Source: Micromonospora sp. WMMD812
GTDB lineage: Bacteria; Actinomycetota; Actinomycetes; Mycobacteriales; Micromonosporaceae
Length of the DNA stretch: 64,000 nucleotides
Direction of reading: 5' to 3'
NCBI RefSeq assembly: GCF_027497215.1
Contig: NZ_CP114904.1
Span: forward strand, 1,116,001-1,180,000
Within the stretch, counting starts at the first letter, position 1; every line of letters begins with the position of its first letter. A program made the position numbers and the translations under genes. The notes below the pieces were generated by a model. The model did not search any database and was not told the DNA's origin. It was given only the letters and a program-made list of their open reading frames with translations. Of this stretch, positions 53,014 to 60,937 are shown one piece after another.

Positions 53014-53868
53014 TCAGCCGCGCACGACCTCCCGCGCGAGCGCGACCAGGTCCGGCACCGCCGGGTGGCTGGGCGGCTGCCGCCAGGCCAGCAGCACGGT
53101 GACCTCGGGCGCGTCGACGAGCGGAAGGTACGCCACGGCCGTGTTCGGGTACATGGCGGCCGTCGCCGTGGTGGTCACCCCGACGGCGCGGCCGGCGCTG
53201 ATCGCCGCGAGCCAGTCGTCGGTGTTGGCCACCGGCACCACCGTCGCGGGGGCGGCGTGGGCCGGCCAGAGCCCGAGCGTCGTGGTGCCGGTCTCGGCGT
53301 TCACCGCGATCGGCTGGTCGACCAGGTCGGCCAGGGTGAGCACCGCCCGGCCGGCGAGCGGGCTGTCCGCCGGCACGGTGGCCAGCCGGGGCTCGGCGAG
53401 CAGCCGCGTCGACCGCACGTCCGGCAGGTCGACCGGCTGGCGCAGCACGGCGACGTCGACCACGCCCCGGGCCAGCCCGGCGGTCCGGTCGTCGATCCGC
53501 AGCAGTTCCAGCGGCGTCTGCGGGTACGCCTGCCGCCAGCGGCGCAGCAGCGTGACGGTGTGCCCGCCGAGCGCCGACCAGGCGTGGCCGAGTCGCAGCG
53601 GCCAGCCCGCGCCCTGCCCGGGCGTCAGCACGTCGTCGACGGCGGCCACCGCGGCGGCGGCGCGGTCCCGGAACGACCGGCCCGCCGCGGTGAGTTCCAG
53701 GTGGTGGGTCGACCGGTCGACCAGCCGGACGCCCAGATGGTCCTCGAGCTGGCGCAGCGTCCGCGACAGCGCGGGCTGGGTCACCCGCAGCCGGATCGCG
53801 GCGCGGGTGATGGCGCCCTCCTCCGCGATGGCGAGGAACGCGCGCAGATGGCGCAGCTCGACGGTCAT
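53014..53868 (-). CDS. LysR-family transcriptional regulator
   Basis: A 284-residue regulator with the N-terminal winged helix (MTVELRHLRAFLAIAEEGAI, TRAAIRLRVTQPALSRTLRQ, LEDHLGVRLVDRS) and the periplasmic-binding-protein-like effector domain (GHAWSALGGHTVTLLRRW, then VVDVAVLRQPVDLPDV). It is divergent from an EamA transporter 69 bases away, which it probably controls. The ATG at 53868 is 8 bases after TATGCT with no ribosome binding site. Its stop lies 7 bases from that of the convergent HAD gene. The effector is unknown. Confidence 0.92.
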   Translation of the reverse strand: MTVELRHLRAFLAIAEEGAITRAAIRLRVTQPALSRTLRQLEDHLGVRLVDRSTHHLELTAAGRSFRDRAAAAVAAVDDVLTPGQGAGWPLRLGHAWSALGGHTVTLLRRWRQAYPQTPLELLRIDDRTAGLARGVVDVAVLRQPVDLPDVRSTRLLAEPRLATVPADSPLAGRAVLTLADLVDQPIAVNAETGTTTLGLWPAHAAPATVVPVANTDDWLAAISAGRAVGVTTTATAAMYPNTAVAYLPLVDAPEVTVLLAWRQPPSHPAVPDLVALAREVVRG

Positions 53869-53876
53869 AACCGGGA

Positions 53877-53882
53877 AGCATA
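53877..53882 (-). promoter_or_regulatory. Leaderless-type -10 hexamer of the LysR gene
   Basis: TATGCT lies 8 bases before the ATG at 53868. TTATG repeats around it may form part of the autoregulatory site. Confidence 0.45.
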
Positions 53883-53924
53883 AGCACAGCGGAACCGGCA
53901 TTTCCCGGCCACCGGGCCCGCTCC

Positions 53925-53930
53925 TACCGT
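53925..53930 (+). promoter_or_regulatory. Leaderless-type -10 hexamer of the EamA gene
   Basis: TACCGT lies 7 bases before the GTG at 53938; CGGAG between them could also act as a weak ribosome binding site. Confidence 0.4.
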
Positions 53931-53937
53931 CGGAGAC

Positions 53938-54849
53938 GTGACCGACACCCTGCTCCCCGTCCAGGCCCCGACCGATGTCCCGGCGGCGCGCCGAAGCAGC
54001 GCCGGCGCGGTCTGGCTGGTGCTCGGCGGGGCGCTGTCGGTGCAGTTCGGGTCCGCCGTGGCGGCGCTGCTCTTCCCCCGCACCGGGGTGTTCGGCGCGG
54101 TCACCCTGCGACTGGCCATCTCCGCGGTGCTGCTGCTGATCGTCTGCCGGCCGCGACTGCGCGGGCACGACCGGGCCGACTGGGTGGCGGCGGGCGCGTT
54201 CGGGCTGGCCCTCGCGGGCATGAACTCGATCTTCTACCAGGCCATCGACCGGATCCCGCTCGGCCCGGCGGTGACGCTGGAGGTGCTCGGTCCGCTGGCG
54301 CTGTCGGTGTTCGCCGGGCGTCGGGCGGCGAGCTGGGCGTGCGCGGGGGTGGCGCTGGCCGGGGTGGCCCTGCTGGGGCAGGGGGGCTTCGACCGCCTGG
54401 ACCCGGTCGGCGCCGGCCTCGCGCTGGCCGCCGGGGCGATGTGGGCCGCGTACATCGTGCTCAGCGCCCGGGTGGGCGCCCGCTTCCGCGGCGCGGACGG
54501 GCTGGCCGTGGCGCTCGCCGTCGCCGCCGTGGTGACCCTGCCGCCGGGGCTGGCGACGGCCGGGACGATCCTGCTGGAGCCGCCGGTGCTGGCGATGGGA
54601 GCCGCCCTCGCCGTGCTCGCCTCCGGGCTCCCCTACACCCTCGAACTGCTCGCCCTGCGCCGGCTGCCCACCGCCACCTTCGCGGTGCTGATGAGCCTCG
54701 GCCCGGCGGTCGCCGCCCTCGCCGGCTACCTGGTGCTCGGGCAGGAGCTGCACACCGTGGAGCTACTGGCCATCGCCCTGGTGATCGCGGCCAGCATCGG
54801 GGCCGTCCGGGTCAACGCAGCAGCCGCAGCGCGCCCGGCACGGCGGTGA
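53938..54849 (+). CDS. EamA-family (DMT) transporter
   Basis: A 303-residue protein with ten hydrophobic helices in two repeats of five, the drug/metabolite transporter layout. RhtA-like features include QFGSAVAALLFPRTGVFGAV, ALAGMNSIFYQAIDRIPLG and the PLGPAVTLEVLGPLALSVFAG-type helix with the later SGLPYTLELLALRRLPTATF. It probably exports amino acids or similar metabolites. It is divergent from a LysR regulator. Its 3' end overlaps the convergent lipid kinase gene by 38 bases. The first 20 residues are cytoplasmic. Confidence 0.88.
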   Translation: MTDTLLPVQAPTDVPAARRSSAGAVWLVLGGALSVQFGSAVAALLFPRTGVFGAVTLRLAISAVLLLIVCRPRLRGHDRADWVAAGAFGLALAGMNSIFYQAIDRIPLGPAVTLEVLGPLALSVFAGRRAASWACAGVALAGVALLGQGGFDRLDPVGAGLALAAGAMWAAYIVLSARVGARFRGADGLAVALAVAAVVTLPPGLATAGTILLEPPVLAMGAALAVLASGLPYTLELLALRRLPTATFAVLMSLGPAVAALAGYLVLGQELHTVELLAIALVIAASIGAVRVNAAAAARPARR

Positions 54850-55738
54850 CCGTCACCGGCAGGTCCAGCAACCGCTCCCCGTCGGCGTACGTGGTGATGC
54901 CCTCGGCGGCCAGCTCCACGCTGCGGACGCGGTAGCTGCTCACCAGCGGGTGGCGCACGTGCGTGCCCTGGTAGATGCTCGGCTTCACCCGGATCAGCGT
55001 GCGCCGGTCGAGCCGGCCGCCGACCACCACGTCGAGCAGGCCGTCGCTCGGGTCCGCGTCCGGGCAGATCCGCATGCCCCCGCCGTAGGTGGGACAGTTG
55101 CCGACCGCGACCAGCACCGCGTCCACCTCGTGCGGCTCCCCGTCGAGACGCAGCTTGTACCGGCGCGGCCGCAGCCGGGCCAACTCGACCAGGATCGCCA
55201 GGTCGTACCGGCGCGGGCCACGTGGCCAGCGCATCCGGTTGGCCCGCTCGTTCACGATCGCGTCGAAGCCGGCGGCGAGCACCGCCCCGTACCAGCGGGG
55301 TGGGCCGGTCGGGCTGGTCAACCGGGCGAGGTCGAGCGGGCTGCTGCGGTCGGCGCGCAGCGCGGCGGCGATCACCTCGGCGGCGGCGAGCGGGTCGGGT
55401 GGGTAGCCGGTGTCGACGGCGAAGTCGTTGCCGGTGCCGGCCGGCACCGGCCCGAACGGGACCGAGGTGCCGGCGACCGCCTGCAACGCCCGGTGCACGG
55501 TGCCGTCGCCGCCGATCGCGACCAGGGCCGTCGCCCCCTCGGCGACGGCGGCATGACAGGCCGCCTCGGCCTCGTCGGCGGTGTGCGCCTCCAGGAGCCG
55601 GACCGGCCGGCCGCCGGTGGCGAGCCGGGACAGCAGCGGCGTCAGTAGACCTCGGTGCCGGCCCCGTCCGGCGGTGGGGTTGGCCAACACCGCGACGGGG
55701 CCGCCGGAGGTGACGGAGGGGTGATCTTCTGCGGTCAC
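54812..55738 (-). CDS. Diacylglycerol kinase-family lipid kinase
   Basis: A 308-residue soluble lipid kinase with the ATP-site motif ALVAIGGDGTVHRALQAVAG (GGDGT), the N-terminal VAVLANPTAGRGRHRGLL, FGPVPAGTGNDFAVDTG, and the C-terminal domain with DADPSDGLLDVVVGGRLDRR. It phosphorylates diacylglycerol or a related lipid; some members act on sphingosine-like or polyketide lipids. The GTG at 55738 follows TAGGTT by 7 bases. The gene's 3' end overlaps the EamA gene by 38 bases. Downstream of the tat operon's terminator, it forms its own unit. Confidence 0.88.
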   Translation of the reverse strand: MTAEDHPSVTSGGPVAVLANPTAGRGRHRGLLTPLLSRLATGGRPVRLLEAHTADEAEAACHAAVAEGATALVAIGGDGTVHRALQAVAGTSVPFGPVPAGTGNDFAVDTGYPPDPLAAAEVIAAALRADRSSPLDLARLTSPTGPPRWYGAVLAAGFDAIVNERANRMRWPRGPRRYDLAILVELARLRPRRYKLRLDGEPHEVDAVLVAVGNCPTYGGGMRICPDADPSDGLLDVVVGGRLDRRTLIRVKPSIYQGTHVRHPLVSSYRVRSVELAAEGITTYADGERLLDLPVTVTAVPGALRLLR

Positions 55739-55745
55739 GGCGTGG

Positions 55746-55751
55746 AACCTA
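55746..55751 (-). promoter_or_regulatory. Leaderless-type -10 hexamer of the lipid kinase gene
   Basis: TAGGTT lies 7 bases before the GTG at 55738. Confidence 0.45.
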
Positions 55752-55760
55752 CCGTTACGA

Positions 55761-55789
55761 CGAAGGCCGCCCGATGCGGGCGGCCTTCG
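55761..55789. terminator. Hairpin terminator after tatC
   Basis: CGAAGGCCGCCC and its complement form perfect 12-base arms around a 5-base loop, 55 bases beyond the tatC stop. Confidence 0.8.
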
Positions 55790-55843
55790 CGCGTCAGCGT
55801 GTCGCGCCGACACTTCGTGCCGTGCCGGCGGGGTGACGGTATG

Positions 55844-56797
55844 TCAGGTCATGTCGTCGTAGCGGCGCTCGATCGGCGCCGGCGCGGCGATCGGTTCCGG
55901 TGCGGCGACCGGGGACGTCGCGTCGACCCGCTGCCCGGCTTCCACCGGCTCCGGGTCGAACTCCAGCGGCGACACCTCGTCGTCGGCGACCCCGGCGTAC
56001 ATCTCCTTGCCCCGCCCACGGCGCTTGTCGTTGATGAACGCGACCCCGACCGCGGCGAAGTACAGCGCGCAGAGGCAGACCGCCAGCGCGGTCATGCCGA
56101 ACGGGTCCGGCGTCGGCGTCACCACCGCAGAGAAGGCGAAGAACACGAACACCGCCACCCGCCACCAGCTGAGCAGCCGCTTGGCGCTGGCCAGGCCGAC
56201 GAAGTTGAGCATCAGCACGATCAGCGGGAACTCGAACGCCACCCCGAACAGCAAAATCAGGTTGGTGACGAAGGAGATGTATCTCGTCACCTCGAGGTTG
56301 GTCGCGATGTCGTCGCCCGACACGTTCAGCAGGAACTCGAGACCCTTGGTCGTCACGAAGAACGCCAGCACCGCGCCGGCGGCGAACAGCGGCGCCGCCA
56401 GCGCGGTGAAGAAGTACGCGTAGCGCCGCTCGTGACGGTGCAGGCCCGGCGCGATGAACGCCCAGAGCTGGTAGAGCCAGATCGGTGCCGCGATGATCAG
56501 ACCGACCCACAAACCGATCTTCAGGTTGAGCAGGAAGACGTCCGCCACCCCGAGCTGGACGAACTTGCACTTGCCAGTGAGCGGATCGATCGACGCCGGC
56601 AGGCTGCAGTAGGGCTCGGACAGCAGCCGGCGGACCGGCTGAGCCAGCCAGATGCCGACACCGAAGCCGATCAGGATCGCCAGCGAGGCGCGGAACAGGC
56701 GGTTGCGCAGCTCGCGGATGTGCTCGATGAGCGTCATCGAGCCGTCGGAGGCCCGCTCGAAGTTGCTCGGGCCGCGCTTACGCAGTGCGAAGGCCAC
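55844..56797 (-). CDS. tatC: Twin-arginine translocase subunit TatC
   Basis: A 317-residue membrane protein with six helices. Family text includes SMTLIEHIRELRNRLFRASL at the start (conserved Glu in HxxELR), FFTALAAPLFAAGAVLAFFV, FVTNLILLFGVAFEFPLIVL with the conserved Phe/Glu, and SAVVTPTPDPFGMTALAVCL. TatC is the receptor for twin-arginine signal peptides and works with TatA to export folded proteins. It follows tatA by 18 bases. The C-terminal 60 residues are a hydrophilic, Pro/Ala/Glu-rich cytoplasmic tail typical of actinobacteria. The order with pafB, pafC and helY matches M. tuberculosis. Confidence 0.95.
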   Translation of the reverse strand: MAFALRKRGPSNFERASDGSMTLIEHIRELRNRLFRASLAILIGFGVGIWLAQPVRRLLSEPYCSLPASIDPLTGKCKFVQLGVADVFLLNLKIGLWVGLIIAAPIWLYQLWAFIAPGLHRHERRYAYFFTALAAPLFAAGAVLAFFVTTKGLEFLLNVSGDDIATNLEVTRYISFVTNLILLFGVAFEFPLIVLMLNFVGLASAKRLLSWWRVAVFVFFAFSAVVTPTPDPFGMTALAVCLCALYFAAVGVAFINDKRRGRGKEMYAGVADDEVSPLEFDPEPVEAGQRVDATSPVAAPEPIAAPAPIERRYDDMT

Positions 56798-56815
56798 GGT
56801 GGTCGGCCCCGTCGG

Positions 56816-57127
56816 TCAGTTGTCGCGGACGCGCTGCACCGGGTCGACGACCGGCTGCTGCGGCGCGGCCTGGTACGGCGCCTGCTGCGGCTGCCCGGTG
56901 TAGGGGGCCTGCTGCCCGGCGTGCGGCGGCAGCGGCTGGTAGCCGGCCTGAGCGTCGGCCTTCTCCGCCAGGTCGCGGTCGTCGTCCTGCAGGCTCTTGG
57001 TCTCGGCCTTGATGATCCGCAGCGAGCGGCCCAGCGAGCGGGCCGCGTCGGGGAGCCGCTTCGCGCCGAAGAGCAGGATGAGCACAACCACGAGAACGGC
57101 GATGTGCCACGGCTTGAGGGCACCCAT
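56816..57127 (-). CDS. tatA: Twin-arginine translocase pore subunit TatA
   Basis: A 103-residue protein: one N-terminal helix ([20 protein letters not shown], then [16 protein letters not shown], the amphipathic helix with the conserved FGxxRLP-like hinge) and a long hydrophilic Gln/Pro/Tyr-rich tail. TatA oligomers form the pore of the Tat system. GGAG six bases before the ATG is a good ribosome binding site. It is the first gene of the tatA-tatC unit. The tail is longer and more repetitive ([15 protein letters not shown]) than in E. coli, as in other actinomycetes. Confidence 0.95.
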   Translation of the reverse strand: MGALKPWHIAVLVVVLILLFGAKRLPDAARSLGRSLRIIKAETKSLQDDDRDLAEKADAQAGYQPLPPHAGQQAPYTGQPQQAPYQAAPQQPVVDPVQRVRDN

Positions 57128-57401
57128 GGGAAGCTCCAGTCGCTTGTGAGACAGCTAGGGGTGGTGTCGGAGCCCATCGTACGTGCGTATCGGCCCGTTG
57201 CCACCCGCCGGGTAGTGGTGGATCATCCCGGCCGGTGAAGTCTTGACCAACCCGGGATGTCCCGTCAACCGCCCTTTCCGGTTCGGTCGGGCGGGCTTGC
57301 GGACCCGATCGCGCAGCGATGCGACGCCGGTCGATCATCCGGCCACGCGGCGACGTCAACCCGTCGATCGTCCGATCGCATGACGACGCGAACCCCGTCG
57401 A
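57128..57401. promoter_or_regulatory. tatA upstream region with spaced GTCGATC repeats
   Basis: GGTCGATCATCC (57329), CCGTCGATCGTCC (57361) and CCGTCGATCAGTC (57395) recur every 32-34 bases, the last running into the end of the neighbouring small gene. TACGAT near 57168-57173 on the minus strand may be the tatA -10. No gene was seen in these 274 bases. Confidence 0.3.
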
Positions 57402-57650
57402 TCAGTCGCCGCGCTTGGCCTTGATCAACGCCACCCGGCGCTGCGCCGTGGCGAGCTGCTCTTGGAGGACCTCGGCCCGCGCCTGCAACGCCTGGGCGGA
57501 CCCGGCGAGCGCCTCGGCGTCGGCCTGCCGGCGCTGCAACGCCACCGCGGCCCGGCGCAGACCGGGCAGCCGGGCCAGCACCGCCCGGACGGCCAGCGCG
57601 AGCACCAGGAGGGCGAACAGCACCACCGCGAGCAGGATCCAGGTCAACAC
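57402..57650 (-). CDS. Small membrane-anchored coiled-coil protein
   Basis: An 82-residue protein: one N-terminal helix (MLTWILLAVVLFALLVLALA) followed by a helical segment rich in Ala, Gln and Leu (RRQADAEALAGSAQALQARA), probably a coiled coil, and a basic end (RRVALIKAKRGD). No family is known to me. It sits between pafC and tatA on the same strand. TAGGCT lies 7 bases before its GTG, and its first three bases are the TAG stop of pafC. The position in the conserved block suggests a link to the envelope or to secretion, but nothing shows it. Confidence 0.55.
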   Translation of the reverse strand: MLTWILLAVVLFALLVLALAVRAVLARLPGLRRAAVALQRRQADAEALAGSAQALQARAEVLQEQLATAQRRVALIKAKRGD

Positions 57651-57657
57651 GGCGGTC

Positions 57658-57663
57658 AGCCTA
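57658..57663 (-). promoter_or_regulatory. -10 hexamer overlapping the pafC stop codon
   Basis: TAGGCT lies 7 bases before the GTG at 57650. TAG is also the pafC stop (57661-57663). Confidence 0.4.
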
Positions 57664-58725
57664 CCGGGGGCCGGCGGTCACCGCCGGGTCGCCGCCCGGC
57701 GTCGGCGCGCCGGGCTCCGCGTCACCTTCCGGGTTCCGCCGGGCGGCCGGCGCGGGGCGGGCGTACGCGTCCAGCGCGGCCGTCGCGGTCGCCCGGACCT
57801 GCTCGGCCAGCTCCACCGGGGCGACCACGGTGACGTCCGGGCCGAGCCCGAGCACGAACCGCCGCGCCCAGTTCAGGTCGGTCACCCGCAGCGAGACCAG
57901 CCACTGGTCGCCGTCACCGGGCTCGACCCGCTCGCAGGGGTAGTACTCGGTGATCCACCGCTCGCCCCGGCCCACCCGCAGCGTGATCAGCGGCAGGTCG
58001 GGCGAGGGACGGAACACGCCGTCGCTGAGATCCTGCGGGCGGGCCTGCGGCGGCACGGCGGCCGGCTCGTCCAGCTCGGTGACCGCGTCGATCCGGTCGG
58101 CCCGGAACAGCCGGACCGCCTCGGCGCGGCGGCACCACGCCTCCACGTACGCCCGGCCGCCGACCATGAGCATCCGCAGCGGGTCGATGGTGCGGTCGGT
58201 GGTCTCGTCACGGGCCGCCGTGTAGTAGGTGATCCGCAGGGCCCGGCCCCCCGCCACGGCGGCGCGCAGCGCCTCGACCCGACGGGTGTCCGCCGGCAGC
58301 CGCACCTCGACCGGCGCGCCGACCAGGTCACCCGCCGCACTCTCGATCTTCGCGAGGGCCCGCTCGACGGCCTCCCGGTTGCTCACCCCCGGCGTCTCGG
58401 CGAGCATCCGCAGCGCCACCACCAGGGCGAGCGCCTCGTCCGGCGTGAGCCGCAGCGGCCGGTCGATGCCGGCGTCGTAGGTGATGGTCACCCGGTCGCC
58501 GTCGAACGCCATGTCGATCAGGTCGCCGGGCCCGTAGCCGGGCAGCCCGCAGACCCAGAGCAGCTCCAGGTCCTCGCGCAGCTGCCGCTCGGTGACGCCC
58601 AGGTCGCCGGCCGCCTCGGCGATCTCGATGCCGGGGCGGGCCAGCAGGTAGGGCACCAGGTTGAGCAGTCGGGCCAGCCGGTCGGCCGAGGTGCGGGAGC
58701 CGCTGCGGGCGGCGGGCCGGGTCAC
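57661..58725 (-). CDS. pafC: WYL-domain regulator PafC
   Basis: A 354-residue protein with an N-terminal helix-turn-helix-like region (SADRLARLLNLVPYLLARPG, then EIAEAAGDLGVTERQLREDL) and a WYL domain (RALRITYYTAARDETTDRTI, GGRAYVEAWCRRAEAVRLF) plus the WCX-type C-terminus (DVTVVAPVELAEQVRATATA). With PafB it forms the PafBC transcriptional activator of DNA-damage genes in mycobacteria. The GTG overlaps the pafB stop by four bases. The length and pairing with pafB and pafA match the mycobacterial locus. The last 30 residues are Pro/Gly-rich. Confidence 0.9.
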   Translation of the reverse strand: MTRPAARSGSRTSADRLARLLNLVPYLLARPGIEIAEAAGDLGVTERQLREDLELLWVCGLPGYGPGDLIDMAFDGDRVTITYDAGIDRPLRLTPDEALALVVALRMLAETPGVSNREAVERALAKIESAAGDLVGAPVEVRLPADTRRVEALRAAVAGGRALRITYYTAARDETTDRTIDPLRMLMVGGRAYVEAWCRRAEAVRLFRADRIDAVTELDEPAAVPPQARPQDLSDGVFRPSPDLPLITLRVGRGERWITEYYPCERVEPGDGDQWLVSLRVTDLNWARRFVLGLGPDVTVVAPVELAEQVRATATAALDAYARPAPAARRNPEGDAEPGAPTPGGDPAVTAGPR

Positions 58726-59720
58726 CGGGGGCCTCCGGCGACGGCCAGGTCGTCGTGCCGGGCGGCGATCTCCTTGAGCCGCTGGATGACCGCGTCACGG
58801 ACCTCGGGCGGGTCGAGCACCCGCACGTCCGGGCCGTAGCCGACGAGCTGGCCGGCGAGGAAGTCGGCGTCGGCGTACGGCAGGACCAGGCGGTCGCCGT
58901 CCGGCCCGGTGGCGCTCTCCACGGCCCAGCGGCGCAGCCCGGCGGCCCGGCCCGGGGCGGCCAGCACGGTGGCCCGCCCCGTCCGCTCCACCGGCCCGGA
59001 CCAGCGGGCGACGTGGCTGATCAGGTCGACGCCGGCGGGCGGCTGGTAGCCACCGGGGGCGCCGGTGACCCGCACCTGGCCCACCACCCGGGACAGCCGG
59101 AAGCAGCGGGTGGCCTCCCGGTCCAGGTCGTGGCCCACCACGTACCAGCGGCCGCGCCAGCAGACCACGCCCCACGGCTGGAGCCGGCGGCGGCTCGGCG
59201 CGTCCCGGTCGGGCACCCGGTAGTCGAAGCCGACCTCCCGGCGGTCCCGGGCGGCGGCGGTCAACGGCGCGAAGGCCGGGTCGACGGTGACCATCGGCTC
59301 CAGGCCCAGCGTGGCCTGCGGGTCGACGTCGACCCCGGCGGCGCGCAGCTTGGCCAGCCCGGAGGAGGCGGCGGCGGCCAGCCCGGCGTGCTGCCAGAGC
59401 CGGGCGGCGATGCCCACCGCGGCCGCCTCGTCCGGTTCCAGGGGGATGTCCGGGAGGGCGTACTCGCGGTGGGCGATGCGGTAACCGGGCTCGGCGTCGA
59501 ACACGCTCGCGGTGCCGGTCTCCAGCGGGACGCCGAGCTCACGCAGCTCGGCCTTGTCCCGCTCGAACTTGCGCTGGAACGCCTCGTGGTCGCGTGCGTC
59601 GTTCGGGTCGTGCTCGTAGCCGGGCACGGTCGCGGCGATCTGCGCGGCGGTCAGGAACCGTCGCGTGGACAGCAGACAGATCACCAGGTTGACCAGGCGT
59701 TCGGTACGGGTCCGGGACAC
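58722..59720 (-). CDS. pafB: WYL-domain regulator PafB
   Basis: A 332-residue protein with a winged helix at the start (ERLVNLVICLLSTRRFLTAA, then EAFQRKFERDKAELRELGVP) and a WYL domain (RREVGFDYRVPDRDAPSRRR, then WRGRWYVVGHDLDREATRCF), ending with a WCX-type segment. PafBC activates the LexA-independent DNA-damage response in mycobacteria; the WYL domain probably senses a nucleic-acid ligand. The GTG at 59720 is 6 bases after TAGCGT, so the transcript is likely leaderless. It is followed by pafC with a four-base overlap and lies near pafA as in M. tuberculosis, though two other genes intervene. Confidence 0.9.
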   Translation of the reverse strand: MSRTRTERLVNLVICLLSTRRFLTAAQIAATVPGYEHDPNDARDHEAFQRKFERDKAELRELGVPLETGTASVFDAEPGYRIAHREYALPDIPLEPDEAAAVGIAARLWQHAGLAAAASSGLAKLRAAGVDVDPQATLGLEPMVTVDPAFAPLTAAARDRREVGFDYRVPDRDAPSRRRLQPWGVVCWRGRWYVVGHDLDREATRCFRLSRVVGQVRVTGAPGGYQPPAGVDLISHVARWSGPVERTGRATVLAAPGRAAGLRRWAVESATGPDGDRLVLPYADADFLAGQLVGYGPDVRVLDPPEVRDAVIQRLKEIAARHDDLAVAGGPR

Positions 59721-59726
59721 GGGTAG

Positions 59727-59732
59727 ACGCTA
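59727..59732 (-). promoter_or_regulatory. Leaderless-type -10 hexamer of pafB
   Basis: TAGCGT lies 6 bases before the GTG at 59720. Confidence 0.45.
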
Positions 59733-59847
59733 GCAGCCGGCGCGCCGCGGGCGTGCACCCGCGCGGGCGCGCCGCGCGCCCGGCGTAGGGCGGAAATCGA
59801 CCCGGCGTCACCTTCCCGCTCGCCGGGCAGGGCACCATCCCCGGCCA

Positions 59848-59853
59848 TAGGGT
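59848..59853 (+). promoter_or_regulatory. Leaderless-type -10 hexamer of the CDF gene
   Basis: TAGGGT lies 6 bases before the ATG at 59860. Confidence 0.45.
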
Positions 59854-59859
59854 GGCCCC

Positions 59860-60861
59860 ATGTCCGAACCGGGGGTCAAGAGCGAGAGCGTCGGCACCGT
59901 GGTCGTCGCCGGCGCGGCGAACCTCGCCATCGCGGCGGCGAAGCTGGTCGCCGGCCTGATCTCCGGGTCGGCGTCGATGCTCTCCGAGGCCGCGCACTCG
60001 GTCGCCGACACCACCACCGAGGTGCTGCTGTTCATGGCGCTGCGGCGCGGCGCCCGGCCGGCGGACGCCCGGCACCCCTTCGGCTACGGCAAGGAGAGCT
60101 ACGTCTGGGCGTTCTTCGCGGCCCTGTTCACCTTCGTCGGCGGCGCCGGCTTCGCGATCACCCACGGTGTGACCACCATCCTGGTGCACGAGCACAGCGG
60201 GGACTATCTCGTCTCGTACGTGGTGCTGGCGGTCTCCTTCGTCATCGAGTCGGTCTCGCTGACCCGGGCGGTGCGCCAGGTGCGCCGCGAGTCCCGGCGC
60301 TGGCGGACCACCCCGCGGCGGTTCCTGCGGTTGACCGGCGACACCACCGTCAAGGCGGTGTTCCTGGAGGACAGCGCGGCGCTGGTTGGGCTGCTGCTGG
60401 CCGGGTTGGGCGTCGGGCTGTCCGAGCTGACCGGCGACGAGCTGTGGGACGGGATCGCCTCGATCCTCATCGGGTTGCTGCTCCTGGTGGTCGCCGCGAC
60501 CCTGGCGTACACCAACCTGTCGCTGCTGGTCGGTCGCGGCGTGCCCGACCGGCTGCGGCAGGAGATCGAGCGGTCCCTGGAAGGGCTGCCCGAGGTGCGC
60601 CGGATCGACACGCTGCTCACCATGCAGCTCGGCCCGGTGGACATCCTGGTCGCCGCCAAGGTCGACTTCAACGACGACGCGACCGGAGCGGCCATCGAGG
60701 CCACCGCCGACGAGGCCGAGCGGCGGCTCCGGGAGCGCTACCCCGAGATCCGCTACCTCTTCCTCGACCCGACGAGCTCGCTGCCGGGCGCCGTCCAGCA
60801 GGCCCGGTCCACCCAGGAGACGCCCCCCGAGGACGGTCCCGTGGACCCCGGTCCGCGCTGA
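59860..60861 (+). CDS. Cation diffusion facilitator (CDF) family metal exporter
   Basis: A 333-residue protein with six membrane helices in the first 230 residues and a cytoplasmic C-terminal metal-binding domain. Metal-site motifs are SMLSEAAHSVADTTTEVLLF (His-x3-Asp), HPFGYGKESYVWAFFAAL, and FLEDSAALVGLLLAGLG in helix 5. It exports a divalent metal such as zinc, iron or manganese in exchange for protons. The ATG lies 6 bases after TAGGGT. It is followed by a DUF3866 gene and is divergent from pafB. Metal specificity cannot be inferred. Confidence 0.88.
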   Translation: MSEPGVKSESVGTVVVAGAANLAIAAAKLVAGLISGSASMLSEAAHSVADTTTEVLLFMALRRGARPADARHPFGYGKESYVWAFFAALFTFVGGAGFAITHGVTTILVHEHSGDYLVSYVVLAVSFVIESVSLTRAVRQVRRESRRWRTTPRRFLRLTGDTTVKAVFLEDSAALVGLLLAGLGVGLSELTGDELWDGIASILIGLLLLVVAATLAYTNLSLLVGRGVPDRLRQEIERSLEGLPEVRRIDTLLTMQLGPVDILVAAKVDFNDDATGAAIEATADEAERRLRERYPEIRYLFLDPTSSLPGAVQQARSTQETPPEDGPVDPGPR

Positions 60862-60924
60862 CGCCCCGAGCCGGGGCGGAACCCCTCGCGCCGCCCCGGG
60901 CGCGGCGACGCGCGGGCGCGCGGC

Positions 60925-60930
60925 TAGCGT
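60925..60930 (+). promoter_or_regulatory. Leaderless-type -10 hexamer of the DUF3866 gene
   Basis: TAGCGT lies 7 bases before the ATG at 60938. Confidence 0.45.
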
Positions 60931-60937
60931 GCCGGTC

